Shown here: piece by piece, positions 41,296-49,272 of the stretch
Layout: every line of letters begins with the position of its first letter
Position numbering within the stretch: the stretch's first letter is position 1
Notes under the pieces: generated by a model
The model's database searches: none
The model's input: the letters and a program-made list of their open reading frames with translations, nothing else
What the model was told of the DNA's origin: nothing
Translations under genes and position numbers: made by a program
Assembly: GCF_029212575.1 (NCBI RefSeq)
Contig: NZ_JARGPK010000021.1
Coordinates: 1 to 64,000 of the forward strand
DNA: 64,000 bases
From: Antarcticimicrobium sp.
Lineage (GTDB): Bacteria; Pseudomonadota; Alphaproteobacteria; Rhodobacterales; Rhodobacteraceae
Reading direction: 5' to 3'

Positions 41296-41329
41296 CGCGT
41301 GGGACAGTCGGGGCCTCTGGCCCCTTGCG

Positions 41330-41734
41330 TCACGTCATCCTGAAGTAGGGAAAGGTGATCTCGTCGGTGGCTTTCACGAAGGTCACTTCGACCTTGGCTC
41401 CGATCCGCACGGATTCAGGATCGTCGGTCTGGATCCGGCTCATCATCCGCGGGCCTTCTTCCAGTTCGATCAGCGCGACGACATAGGGAACGTCGTCGGC
41501 AAAGGCCGGGCCTGCCGGGCGGCGGGCGATGGTGAAGGTATGCACCTCGCCACGCCCGCTGACCGTGTCGAATTTCAGGTTGTCGGAATGGCAATGCGGG
41601 CAGATCGCCCGCGGATAGAAGTGATGCTTGCCGCAATCGCCGCACAGCGGGATGTCAAGCCGACCCTCGTGCGCGGCCTCCCAATAGGGGGCGCTGTCGT
41701 GGTCGATCACCGGAAGCGGTTTTTCAGTGCTCAT
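41330..41734 (-). CDS. DUF35 zinc-ribbon/OB-fold partner of Ltp
   Basis: 134 residues: zinc ribbon Cys31-x2-Cys34 and Cys45-x2-Cys48 (LCGDCGKHHFYP, AICPHCHSDNL), then the OB-fold (HTFTIARRPAGPAFADDVPY, VVALIELEEGPRMMS). It follows the Ltp gene 4 bases downstream, unlike the other two pairs, where DUF35 comes first. More divergent from the 2049 and 21804 proteins than those are from each other. Confidence 0.87.
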   Translation of the reverse strand: MSTEKPLPVIDHDSAPYWEAAHEGRLDIPLCGDCGKHHFYPRAICPHCHSDNLKFDTVSGRGEVHTFTIARRPAGPAFADDVPYVVALIELEEGPRMMSRIQTDDPESVRIGAKVEVTFVKATDEITFPYFRMT

Positions 41735-41738
41735 CGGC

Positions 41739-42911
41739 TCAGTCCTTCTGCAAAATCACGGTTGCGCCGGAGGACAGCGTGCCCCCCGTGCCATGAACCA
41801 GCGCGGTTTCGGCCCCCGCGACCTGCCGGTCGCCACAGACGCCCCGCAACTGCCGGCTGGCCTCGATCAGCAGGAACATCCCGTACATGCCCGGATGCAG
41901 CGCCGACAGGCCGCCGCCATTGGTGTTCATCGGAAAGGCGCCGCCCGGCGCCGTGCGTTGGCCCGACACGAAATCGCCGCCCTCGCCGATCTTGCAGAAG
42001 CCAAGCGCTTCGAGCGTCAGCAGGACCGTGACGGTGAAACTGTCGTAGACCTCGACCACGTCGATGTCGGAATGGCTTACCCCGGCCATTTTCATCGCCG
42101 TTTCGCCGGCCTTCTGCGCGGGCAGCAAGCGGGCGAGGTCGGGCATCTCGCCGATGGCCCAATGGGTGTGCGCTTCGCCATAGCCCTTGACCGCGACGGG
42201 TTTGGTCTTGAGGTCCCTGGCGCGTTCGGCGGTGGTCATCACGATGGCGCCCGCGCCGTCGGTGACAAGGCAGCAATCGAGAAGATGCAGCGGTTCCGAG
42301 ATCATCGTGCTGGACAGGACATCGTCGACGGTGAGCGGATCGCGCCGAGTCGCGGCGGGGTTCAGCTGTGCCCATTTCCGGGTGGCGACGGCAATTTCGG
42401 CCAGGTTCTCGGAGGTGGTGCCGTATTCGTGCATGTGACGCTGTGCCGCCATCGCGTAGCCACCCACAGGCGTCGGCATCCCGTAGGGTGTTTCGTGCTG
42501 CATGGACAGGACCGAAGGACGTCCGCCCAGATTGCGGCTGCGCAGGGATTTCTGGTCGGAACTGTAGACGATCAGGGCAACCTCGCAATAGCCCTCGCGC
42601 AGCGCCATCGCGGCGTGGGCGACATGCGCTTCGAAGGCCGAGCCGCCGATATTGGTGCCATCGACATAGGTCGGCATTATATTGAGATATTCGCCCAGCG
42701 TTACCGTGGCGAGCTGTCCCGGCCCCGGCACGCCCCACATGCCGGCGGTCAAAAGACCGTCGACATCGTCCAGCGTCAGGCCGGCTTCCTCGACGGCGGC
42801 CTTCGCCACCAGGGCGGCATGGCCCAGAACCGAGGCCTTGGTGACGAATTTCCCGTCCTCGATTGGCGCGTCGGCAAGGCCGACGATCACCGGATCGCGT
42901 CCGTTCTTCAT
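41739..42911 (-). CDS. Thiolase-like Ltp-type protein, probable aldolase
   Basis: 390 residues. The nucleophile region is YVDGTNIGGSAFEAHV, with Ser91 in place of Cys. Then VEVYDSFTVTVLLTLEALGF, NTNGGGLSALHPGMYG and HGTGGTLSSG keep the Ltp aldolase tyrosines and HP motif. It contains QRHMHEYGTTSENLAEIAVA, as in the other two Ltp proteins. The upstream gene encodes an ACAD (gap 48 bases). A retro-aldol cleavage of a hydroxyacyl-CoA produced by the MaoC protein (44099) is a reasonable guess. Confidence 0.85.
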   Translation of the reverse strand: MKNGRDPVIVGLADAPIEDGKFVTKASVLGHAALVAKAAVEEAGLTLDDVDGLLTAGMWGVPGPGQLATVTLGEYLNIMPTYVDGTNIGGSAFEAHVAHAAMALREGYCEVALIVYSSDQKSLRSRNLGGRPSVLSMQHETPYGMPTPVGGYAMAAQRHMHEYGTTSENLAEIAVATRKWAQLNPAATRRDPLTVDDVLSSTMISEPLHLLDCCLVTDGAGAIVMTTAERARDLKTKPVAVKGYGEAHTHWAIGEMPDLARLLPAQKAGETAMKMAGVSHSDIDVVEVYDSFTVTVLLTLEALGFCKIGEGGDFVSGQRTAPGGAFPMNTNGGGLSALHPGMYGMFLLIEASRQLRGVCGDRQVAGAETALVHGTGGTLSSGATVILQKD

Positions 42912-42959
42912 ATGTTTTTTCCCTTTGTTGTGCGGTGGTGTCCCAAAGCGGTCCCGAGG

Positions 42960-44102
42960 TCAGTTCGGGCGCATGGTCTTGGCGATCAGCGTGCGCTGTA
43001 TCTGCGAGGTTCCGCCACCGATGGTGCTTTGCATCCCTTCACGGAAATAGCGTTCCATGTCCGAGTCGGGCAGCATGGAATGCCCGCCGAGGATCTGCAT
43101 GCCGTTACGGGTGACGGTTTGCAGGGTCTCGGAGGCAAAGAGTTTCGCCATCGACACTTCGCGCGTGCAGGGCGTCTTGGCCGCGGCCAGGCTGGCAGCG
43201 CGATAGACCAGAAGCCGCGCGGCGTCGACCTGGGTCTGCATGTCGGCCAGCATGTGGCGGATCACCTGAAAGTCGAAGATCGGCTTGTCGAACTGGATCC
43301 GTTCATGCGCGTAGCGCAGGGCATCGTCCACCGCTGTCTGGGCATTGCCGACATAGGCCGCGGCCACGGCGACACGTTCCAGTTCCAGATGGTCGGTGAT
43401 GATCGACCAGCCTTCATTCTCGGTGCCCAGCAGCGCATCGGAAGGCAGTTTCACGTCGTCCACGAAAATCTCGGTGGTGCCTGTTGCGCGCCGCGCCAGG
43501 GTCGGCAGCTTTCGGATGTCCAGACCCTCGGTGTCGTTGGGGATCAGGAAGACCGACAGCCCCTTGTGCTTTGGCGCGTCGGGGTCGGTGCGGGTCAGCA
43601 TGGCGAGGATCGCATTGTCGGCCTTTGCGCCCGAGCACCAGAGCTTTTGCCCCTTGACCACCCAGCCGTTGCCGTCGCGCCGCGCGCGGGTCTTGGTCGA
43701 AGCCGCGTCCGACCCGGCGCCGGGTTCGGAAATCGAGATCGAGAAGCGGATGTCGCCATCCAGGAACGGCTGGATGTACCGCTCTTTCTGTTCGGGCGTG
43801 CCGAATTTCTCGATATTCATTGCGGTGAAGGTGGCGACCATCAGGCCGGTGGAAAAGTCGAAGCCGTATTTTGCCAGCCCCTCGCACATCAGCGCATAAT
43901 CCATGATGTCGCCGCCCAGCCCGCCGCTCTCTTCCGAGAACAGGATGCCGAGCCAGCCCTGCTTGGCCACCTTTTCATAGGCCTCATAGGGGTATTCGCG
44001 TTCGAGATCGCATTTGCGGATATAGTCGCGGCCGATCTCCTCGTCGATGAAACGCTCGACGGTCGTGCGCCACATCTCCTGCTCGGGGGTCAAGAAGTTC
44101 AT
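42960..44102 (-). CDS. Acyl-CoA dehydrogenase (IVD-type catalytic Glu)
   Basis: A 380-residue ACAD: GWLGILFSEESGGLGGDIMD, SISISEPGAGSDAASTKTRA, KLWCSGAKADNA, end motif IGGGTSQIQRTLIAKTM. Glu242 in DHLELERVAVAA is the likely base (IVD position), and MCAD Glu is absent. Unlike the paired ACADs it stands alone, so probably a homotetramer. ATGA overlap with the MaoC gene upstream in transcription. Confidence 0.9.
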   Translation of the reverse strand: MNFLTPEQEMWRTTVERFIDEEIGRDYIRKCDLEREYPYEAYEKVAKQGWLGILFSEESGGLGGDIMDYALMCEGLAKYGFDFSTGLMVATFTAMNIEKFGTPEQKERYIQPFLDGDIRFSISISEPGAGSDAASTKTRARRDGNGWVVKGQKLWCSGAKADNAILAMLTRTDPDAPKHKGLSVFLIPNDTEGLDIRKLPTLARRATGTTEIFVDDVKLPSDALLGTENEGWSIITDHLELERVAVAAAYVGNAQTAVDDALRYAHERIQFDKPIFDFQVIRHMLADMQTQVDAARLLVYRAASLAAAKTPCTREVSMAKLFASETLQTVTRNGMQILGGHSMLPDSDMERYFREGMQSTIGGGTSQIQRTLIAKTMRPN

Positions 44103-44599
44103 GCGCTCTCTCCTTGTGTGGTGTCGTGCGCGGCCCGGATTTTGGGCGGTTCTCCGGGGCGATCGAGACGGGTCTTTCGGATTAGCAGGCTGAACTCGCA
44201 GCGCATCACCGTTTCGTCCCGCTGGTTGATGCCTTCCAGCTTGCTGGTCACGACACCATGCTTTTCGTCATGGTCCTTCAGATTGACGATTTCCACGCGG
44301 GCCCAGAGGGTGTCGTTGATGAAGGTCGGCCGCAGAAAGCGCAGCTCGTCGCAGCCGTAGAAGGCAGCGAGCACGGAGCTGTCGAAGGGGATCATCGCGT
44401 TGACGATGGAAAACACGAGGCTGCCCTGAACAAGGCGCTGGCCGTATATCGCCTCCTTGGCATGCTCGATGTTGGAATGCAGTTCGAGCCAGTTCCCGGT
44501 GAGCATGCAGAAATTGACGACATCGGTTTCCGTCATCGTCCGCCCGCTCGAAACGCCGGTCTGGCCCAGTGACAACTCTCCGAAAGGGTGACGTATCAC
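44099..44599 (-). CDS. MaoC-family hydratase-like protein with altered dyad
   Basis: 166 residues, GTG start at 44599 overlapping the upstream stop (GTGA). Hotdog fold with LTGNWLELHSNIEHAKEA, where the catalytic Asp is Asn while the His remains, followed by YGQRLVQGSLVFSIVNAM. Activity may be reduced or the substrate altered. It could also be a partner subunit. Coupled to the ACAD and the split ADP-forming ligase genes. Confidence 0.82.
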   Translation of the reverse strand: MIRHPFGELSLGQTGVSSGRTMTETDVVNFCMLTGNWLELHSNIEHAKEAIYGQRLVQGSLVFSIVNAMIPFDSSVLAAFYGCDELRFLRPTFINDTLWARVEIVNLKDHDEKHGVVTSKLEGINQRDETVMRCEFSLLIRKTRLDRPGEPPKIRAAHDTTQGESA

Positions 44600-45267
44600 G
44601 TTAAATTCTCCTGTTCATTCGCCTTGGGTGCCAACACGATCAAGGCATCGGCAGCAGCCAATCCTTTCCCGTCCGCCCGAACCATCACAGGGTTGATTTC
44701 AATTTCCGAGATCAGATCGGCGTTTTCGGCGAAGAAAACAGATATGCGTGAAATCAGGTCCGCCAGGGCCCCCTTGTCGGCGGGTTCCGCGCCGCGCAGC
44801 CCCGCCAGCAACCTGGCACCCGGGCCCGAATCCACCATCGCCTCGGCGGTTTGCGGCCCTGCGGGTGCAAGCCGGATTTCGGCCGCGTCTATCAGTTCCA
44901 CCAGAATTCCGCCGGGGCCGGCCAGAACGATCGGGCCAAAGGTTTCGTCGCGTTTGCAACCTATGATCCATTCGGCCACGGACCCTTCTTCCATTTCCTC
45001 GATCAGCGCCGTGCCGCCCACAAACCGTTCCGCCATTTCGGCGGCGGCCTGTTTCGCCTCTTGAGGCGAGAGACCCAGTCGGACGAGACCATGATCGGAC
45101 TTATGCGGGTAGTCGTCGTGACACAGCTTGGCGACACAGCGCCCCTCGGCGGGATCGCGTTTCGGCACCGGTATACCGATCTGTTGCAGCAGGTCCTTCG
45201 AGTCGGCCTCGTGGACCACTTTACGCCCGGCGCGCTGCCAGTTTTCCAGTGTTTCCCTCGGGGTCAT
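44596..45267 (-). CDS. ADP-forming acyl-CoA ligase, beta (ATP-grasp) subunit
   Basis: A 223-residue ATP-grasp domain of the acetate-CoA ligase (ADP-forming) family. Motifs are AKLCHDDYPHKSDHGLVRLG, FGPIVLAGPGGILVELIDAA and ISEIEINPVMVRADGKG (Mg-ATP ligands). It makes or uses acyl phosphate with the alpha subunit and so links CoA-thioester formation or cleavage to ADP/ATP. Overlaps the alpha gene (45264) by 4 bases. The same activity occurs as fused proteins at 49273 and 59944. Confidence 0.9.
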   Translation of the reverse strand: MTPRETLENWQRAGRKVVHEADSKDLLQQIGIPVPKRDPAEGRCVAKLCHDDYPHKSDHGLVRLGLSPQEAKQAAAEMAERFVGGTALIEEMEEGSVAEWIIGCKRDETFGPIVLAGPGGILVELIDAAEIRLAPAGPQTAEAMVDSGPGARLLAGLRGAEPADKGALADLISRISVFFAENADLISEIEINPVMVRADGKGLAAADALIVLAPKANEQENLT

Positions 45268-46679
45268 GCCACTTCTCCTGTCGTAGCCGCCAGCGCCGAA
45301 AGGCCCGAGGCCGCCCGCGCGGGCGAATCATAAACCGGGACAGCCCGTTCGCGCAGAGCCTCGCCCGAGGCATTGCTGCGCGCCGAGCCTGTCCAGACAA
45401 TCAGGATCGGCTTGCCGGTGCTGTCGAACGCCTCGGCCAAAGCCTCGATGAACTGTTGATCCGGCACAAATGTGATAATTGCGATGGCGATATCCACGCC
45501 CGGATCGGCCGCTACGGCCTCCAGGCAACGGCCCACATAGGTGGGATTCGCCAGAACGACGCCGGTCAGATCGACCGGATTCGACACCGAGCCGTAGAAC
45601 GGCACATAACGCGACAGCGCGGTTTGCGTCGCTTCGGCCAGGACCGGAACCTCGAAGCCGGCGCTTTCGGCCAGGTCGGTCATCTCGACGCCGAGCCCGC
45701 CGGTGACAGAGATGATTCCGACCCGGTTGCCGGCAGGCCGCCTGCCTGCGGCGAGGGCCGTGACGGCATCGACGGCAGCCACGGATTCCCGGGCGCGGAT
45801 AACCCCGGTTTCGCGGAAGACCGCACTGATCACCCGGTCGTCTCCGGCCATCGCGCCGGTATGCGATTGGACAGCGCGCGATCCGGCGCGGCTTCGTCCG
45901 CCCTTGACCGCAACGACGTGCTTTCCGGCTCTTGTGAGTCGTTGGGCCGCCTCGGCAAAGCGGCGCCCGTCGCGCAGTTCCTCGACGTAGCACAGAACCA
46001 CGCGGGTCTGCTGATCGTTGCCGAGATATTCGAGCAGATCCGCGGCGGTCAGATCCGTTTCGTTGCCGCTGGAGACGATGGCATTGATCCCCACGCCGCG
46101 TTCGCCCAGACGCAACGCCATAAGGCCGCCTAGCGCGCCGGACTGGGAAATCATGGCCACGGGGCCGGGCCTGAGACCGTTGAACATGGGGCTGAAGGTC
46201 AATTGCAGATCCGACGCGGGGCGCACCACGCCTTCGCAGTTCGGCCCGACCAGGCGAAAGGGCGCGTCCTGCATGATCCGGCGCAGCCGCATCTCGTTGT
46301 TGTGGCCGTCTTCCCCGGCTTCCGAAAAGCCGGAGGTCACCCCGACCACGACTTTCACATCGAGCCGGGTACAGGTTTCCAGCGCATCGAGAGCGACGCC
46401 GACCGGGGTTGCCAGAACGACCACGTCGATCGGGCCGTCGATCTCCTCCAGGCTGCGTGCTGCCGCAAGCCCCTCGATTTCGCCGCCCGAGGGGTTCACC
46501 GGAATGATCTTGCCGCGATAGCCGTTGCTCTTCAGCAGGGCCAGCACGGCCTGCCCGAGCTTGCCCTTGGTGCGGGACGCCCCGACGACCGCGATGGTGC
46601 TGGGATCGAACAGAGCGTCCAATGCCTCTGCAACCGAAGGTCGGCGAACCGCCATTCGATTCGTGTTTGGCTCAGCCAT
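45264..46679 (-). CDS. ADP-forming acyl-CoA ligase, alpha (CoA-binding) subunit
   Basis: 471 residues from ATG at 46679 (GGAGAAAGAA before it). CoA-binding Rossmann domain STIAVVGASRTKGKLGQ, the GPNCEGVVRP segment, SQSGALGGLMALRLGERGVG, and the phosphohistidine motif QSHTGAMAGDDRVISAVF (His273). With the beta subunit it converts acid + ATP + CoA to acyl-CoA + ADP + Pi, or runs backwards to gain ATP. First gene of the six-gene minus-strand operon. An O1-like site lies in its upstream region. Confidence 0.9.
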   Translation of the reverse strand: MAEPNTNRMAVRRPSVAEALDALFDPSTIAVVGASRTKGKLGQAVLALLKSNGYRGKIIPVNPSGGEIEGLAAARSLEEIDGPIDVVVLATPVGVALDALETCTRLDVKVVVGVTSGFSEAGEDGHNNEMRLRRIMQDAPFRLVGPNCEGVVRPASDLQLTFSPMFNGLRPGPVAMISQSGALGGLMALRLGERGVGINAIVSSGNETDLTAADLLEYLGNDQQTRVVLCYVEELRDGRRFAEAAQRLTRAGKHVVAVKGGRSRAGSRAVQSHTGAMAGDDRVISAVFRETGVIRARESVAAVDAVTALAAGRRPAGNRVGIISVTGGLGVEMTDLAESAGFEVPVLAEATQTALSRYVPFYGSVSNPVDLTGVVLANPTYVGRCLEAVAADPGVDIAIAIITFVPDQQFIEALAEAFDSTGKPILIVWTGSARSNASGEALRERAVPVYDSPARAASGLSALAATTGEVA

Positions 46680-46722
46680 TTCTTTCTCCGTCAAGTGAAA
46701 ATTTTATTGTCCGTTTCGATGA

Positions 46723-46738
46723 TCTAACGGGCGTTCGA
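46723..46738. promoter_or_regulatory. O1-like operator variant (TCTAACGGGCGTTCGA)
   Basis: Matches the O1 arms (TCTAAC-4-GTTNGA, 11 of 16 positions, same spacing). It lies in the 158-base divergent region between the split ligase operon (minus) and the CoA-transferase operon (plus). Confidence 0.45.
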
Positions 46739-46837
46739 TTGTTCTCGCAATGGATTTAGGTTCCGATGAGACTGAGGGCGCTGGACCCGGAGGTTGGGGC
46801 TTGACGACCGAGAAATGACAATCTGGGAGACTACCGA

Positions 46838-48052
46838 GTGAAATTAACAGACGGGCCGCTGAGCGATCTCAGGGTGATTGAAATGGGGCATGTGATTGCC
46901 GCGCCGATGTGCGGCGCTCTGCTCTCCGATTTCGGCGCCGATGTGATCAAGATCGAACGGCCGGGGCAGGGCGACATGCTACGGGTTCTGAGCGCGCGCG
47001 CCAAGGATGGCGTCGGTGTGTGGTGGAAGACGCTGGCCCGAAACAAGCGACTGGTTGCGCTGGACTGGAAAACCGAAGACGGCCGCGAGGTTCTGCGCCG
47101 CTTGGTCGAAAACGCGCAGGTTCTTATCGAAAACTTCCGCCCCGGCGTGCTTGAAAGGGCGGGATTGGCGCCAGAGGTTCTGCATGGCTGGAATCCCGAT
47201 CTGGTGATCGTGCGGATCTCGGGCTATGGCCAGACCGGGCCGCGTTCCTCGTGGCCGGGTTTCGGTCGGGCCGGCGAGGCCATGAGCGGACTGGCGCACA
47301 TCACCGGCTTTGCCGACAACGCGCCGATGCACCCCGGCTTTCCCGCCGCGGATTCGACCACCGGCCTGATGGCGGCCTACGGCGCGATGATGGCGCTTCA
47401 TGCGGTGCAGAACGGCAGCGCCAGGGGCCAGGTGGTGGACCTGGCCATCTTCGAGCCGCTGTTGCGCCTGATCGACTATCACGTTCCGACGCGAACCGGC
47501 GCGGGGCTGCCGGTTGACCGAAACGGACTTCAGGCACCCAATTCCTACGCCCCGGCGGGGGTGTTTCGCGCCAGGGACGGGAAATGGGTCACAATCAGCG
47601 CAGGCAGTGCGGCGACCGGGCGGCGGCTTCTGGAAGCCGCGGGCGGAAAGGAATGGGCGGAACAGCCGCAATTCCAAAGCCTCGATGGCTTCGCGGAGCA
47701 CATGGACGAGATTGTGGACCGTCTCGGCGCATTTGTGGCACAGCATGACGCGCAGAAGGCGATTGACATCTTCCAGGCCCACGATGCCGTGGCGGCGATG
47801 GTCTATGACGTCGATGACATCCTTGCCGATCCGCAGATCGCCGCGCGCGGCGACATCGTCGGGGTCGAGGGCGACGACACCAAGGTCGTCGGACCCGTGC
47901 CAAAGCTGGACAAGACGCCGGGACGGCTGCGCTGGCTCGGGCGCAGAGAGCTGGGCGCCGACAGCCGCGCAGTGCTGGAAGAGCTCGGATACGACGCCGG
48001 GAAGATCGACAAGCTCACCGAAAACGGCACTGTAGCCGAACCGAAACGCTGA
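46838..48052 (+). CDS. Family III CoA-transferase-like protein with Gly at the catalytic Asp position
   Basis: A 404-residue CaiB/BaiF-fold protein (LRVIEMGHVIAAPMCGALLS, FGADVIKIERPGQGD). The region that carries the catalytic Asp in the transferases at 795 and 13183 reads SWPGFGRAGEAMSGLAHITG, so Asp is replaced by Gly143. Glu147 lies nearby. Such GFG...EAMSG proteins form a large subgroup whose chemistry I cannot name. GTG at 46838 with CTGGGAGAC. It starts the operon CoA-transferase, ACAD, fused ligase. Confidence 0.83.
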   Translation: MKLTDGPLSDLRVIEMGHVIAAPMCGALLSDFGADVIKIERPGQGDMLRVLSARAKDGVGVWWKTLARNKRLVALDWKTEDGREVLRRLVENAQVLIENFRPGVLERAGLAPEVLHGWNPDLVIVRISGYGQTGPRSSWPGFGRAGEAMSGLAHITGFADNAPMHPGFPAADSTTGLMAAYGAMMALHAVQNGSARGQVVDLAIFEPLLRLIDYHVPTRTGAGLPVDRNGLQAPNSYAPAGVFRARDGKWVTISAGSAATGRRLLEAAGGKEWAEQPQFQSLDGFAEHMDEIVDRLGAFVAQHDAQKAIDIFQAHDAVAAMVYDVDDILADPQIAARGDIVGVEGDDTKVVGPVPKLDKTPGRLRWLGRRELGADSRAVLEELGYDAGKIDKLTENGTVAEPKR

Positions 48053-48082
48053 GAGCGGACTGCGAGATTTGAGGAGAACACC

Positions 48083-49249
48083 ATGACCTATCAGATGACA
48101 TCCGATCAGCAGGGAATCCGCGATGCCGTCCTGCGGATTTGCGAAGAGTTCGACGACGAGTTCTGGCTGAACCGGGATCGCGAAGGCGGCTTCCCGCACG
48201 AATTGCACCAGAAGCTGGCCCGCGATGGCTGGCTGGGAATCGCCATCCCCGAAGCCTACGGCGGCGCCGGACTTGGCATTGTCGACGCTGCGATCATGAT
48301 GCAGGCGATCGCAGAGTCCGGGGGCGGCAACAGCGCCGCCTCGGCGATCCATATGAACATCTTCGGCCTGAATCCGGTCGTCAAGTTCGGCACCGAGGAC
48401 CAGAAGAAGACCTATCTTCCGCCACTGGTGGCCGGCGAGCAACGGGCCTGTTTCGGTGTCACCGAACCGACGACCGGCCTCGACACGACCAAGCTGAAAA
48501 CCCGCGCCGTGCGTCAGGGCGACCGCTATGTCGTGCATGGGCAGAAGGTCTGGATTTCGACCGCCCAGGTGGCCGACAAGATCCTGCTTTTGGCGCGCAC
48601 CACCCCGCTTGAAGAGGTCAAAAAACCGACCGAAGGCCTGAGCCTGTTCTACACCGATCTTGATCGGACGTTCGTCACGGTGCGCGAGATCGAGAAGATG
48701 GGTCGCAAGTGCGTCGATTCAAACGAGCTGTTCATCGACGGGCTGCCGATCCCGGCCGAAGATCTGATCGGCGAGGAAGGTCAGGGCTTTCGCCAGATCC
48801 TGCACGGGCTGAATCCCGAAAGGGTGCTTATCGCCGCTGAAGCGGTGGGCATCGGGCGCAACGCGCTTCGGCGTGCGGCGGATTACGCCAATGAGCGTGT
48901 CGTCTTTGGCAGGCCGATCGGACAGAACCAGGGTGTGCAGCACCCGCTGGCCGCCTGCTGGGCCGAGCTGGAAGCCGCCAACCTCATGGCGATGAACGCC
49001 GGCGCGCTTTACGATGCCGGCAAGCCCTGCGGAAACGAAGCCAACGCAGGCAAATACCTAGCCGGCGAAGCGGCGGTGAAGGCGACGCAGACCGCGCAGC
49101 TTACCTTCGGCGGTTTCGGCTATGCCAAGGAATACCATGTCGAGCGGCTTGTGCGGGAAGCCATCCTGTTCCGCATCGCGCCGGTCACCCCGCAACTGGT
49201 GCTGTCGTTCATCGCGGAACATGCGCTCGGCCTGCCGAAGTCCTACTAG
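48083..49249 (+). CDS. Acyl-CoA dehydrogenase
   Basis: A 388-residue ACAD: GWLGIAIPEAYGGAGLGIVD, FGVTEPTTGLDTTKLKTRAV, KVWISTAQVADKILL. Glu246 in HGLNPERVLIAAEAV is at the IVD position. The C-terminus (FGGFGYAKEYHVERLVREAI, RIAPVTPQLVLSFIAEHALG) lacks the usual EGT/GGT end. A decayed paralogue of this type is at 52488-52833, which shows the subfamily was once present twice. ATG follows GAGGAGAACACC. Confidence 0.9.
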   Translation: MTYQMTSDQQGIRDAVLRICEEFDDEFWLNRDREGGFPHELHQKLARDGWLGIAIPEAYGGAGLGIVDAAIMMQAIAESGGGNSAASAIHMNIFGLNPVVKFGTEDQKKTYLPPLVAGEQRACFGVTEPTTGLDTTKLKTRAVRQGDRYVVHGQKVWISTAQVADKILLLARTTPLEEVKKPTEGLSLFYTDLDRTFVTVREIEKMGRKCVDSNELFIDGLPIPAEDLIGEEGQGFRQILHGLNPERVLIAAEAVGIGRNALRRAADYANERVVFGRPIGQNQGVQHPLAACWAELEAANLMAMNAGALYDAGKPCGNEANAGKYLAGEAAVKATQTAQLTFGGFGYAKEYHVERLVREAILFRIAPVTPQLVLSFIAEHALGLPKSY

Positions 49250-49272
49250 TTTAGAATATCAAAGGAAGACCC

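Noticed and set aside
41727-44360. Plus-strand open frame of 877 codons
   Set aside because: It runs antisense through the Ltp and ACAD genes. Its composition (Gln/His/Gly rich) and lack of motifs mark it as a shadow.
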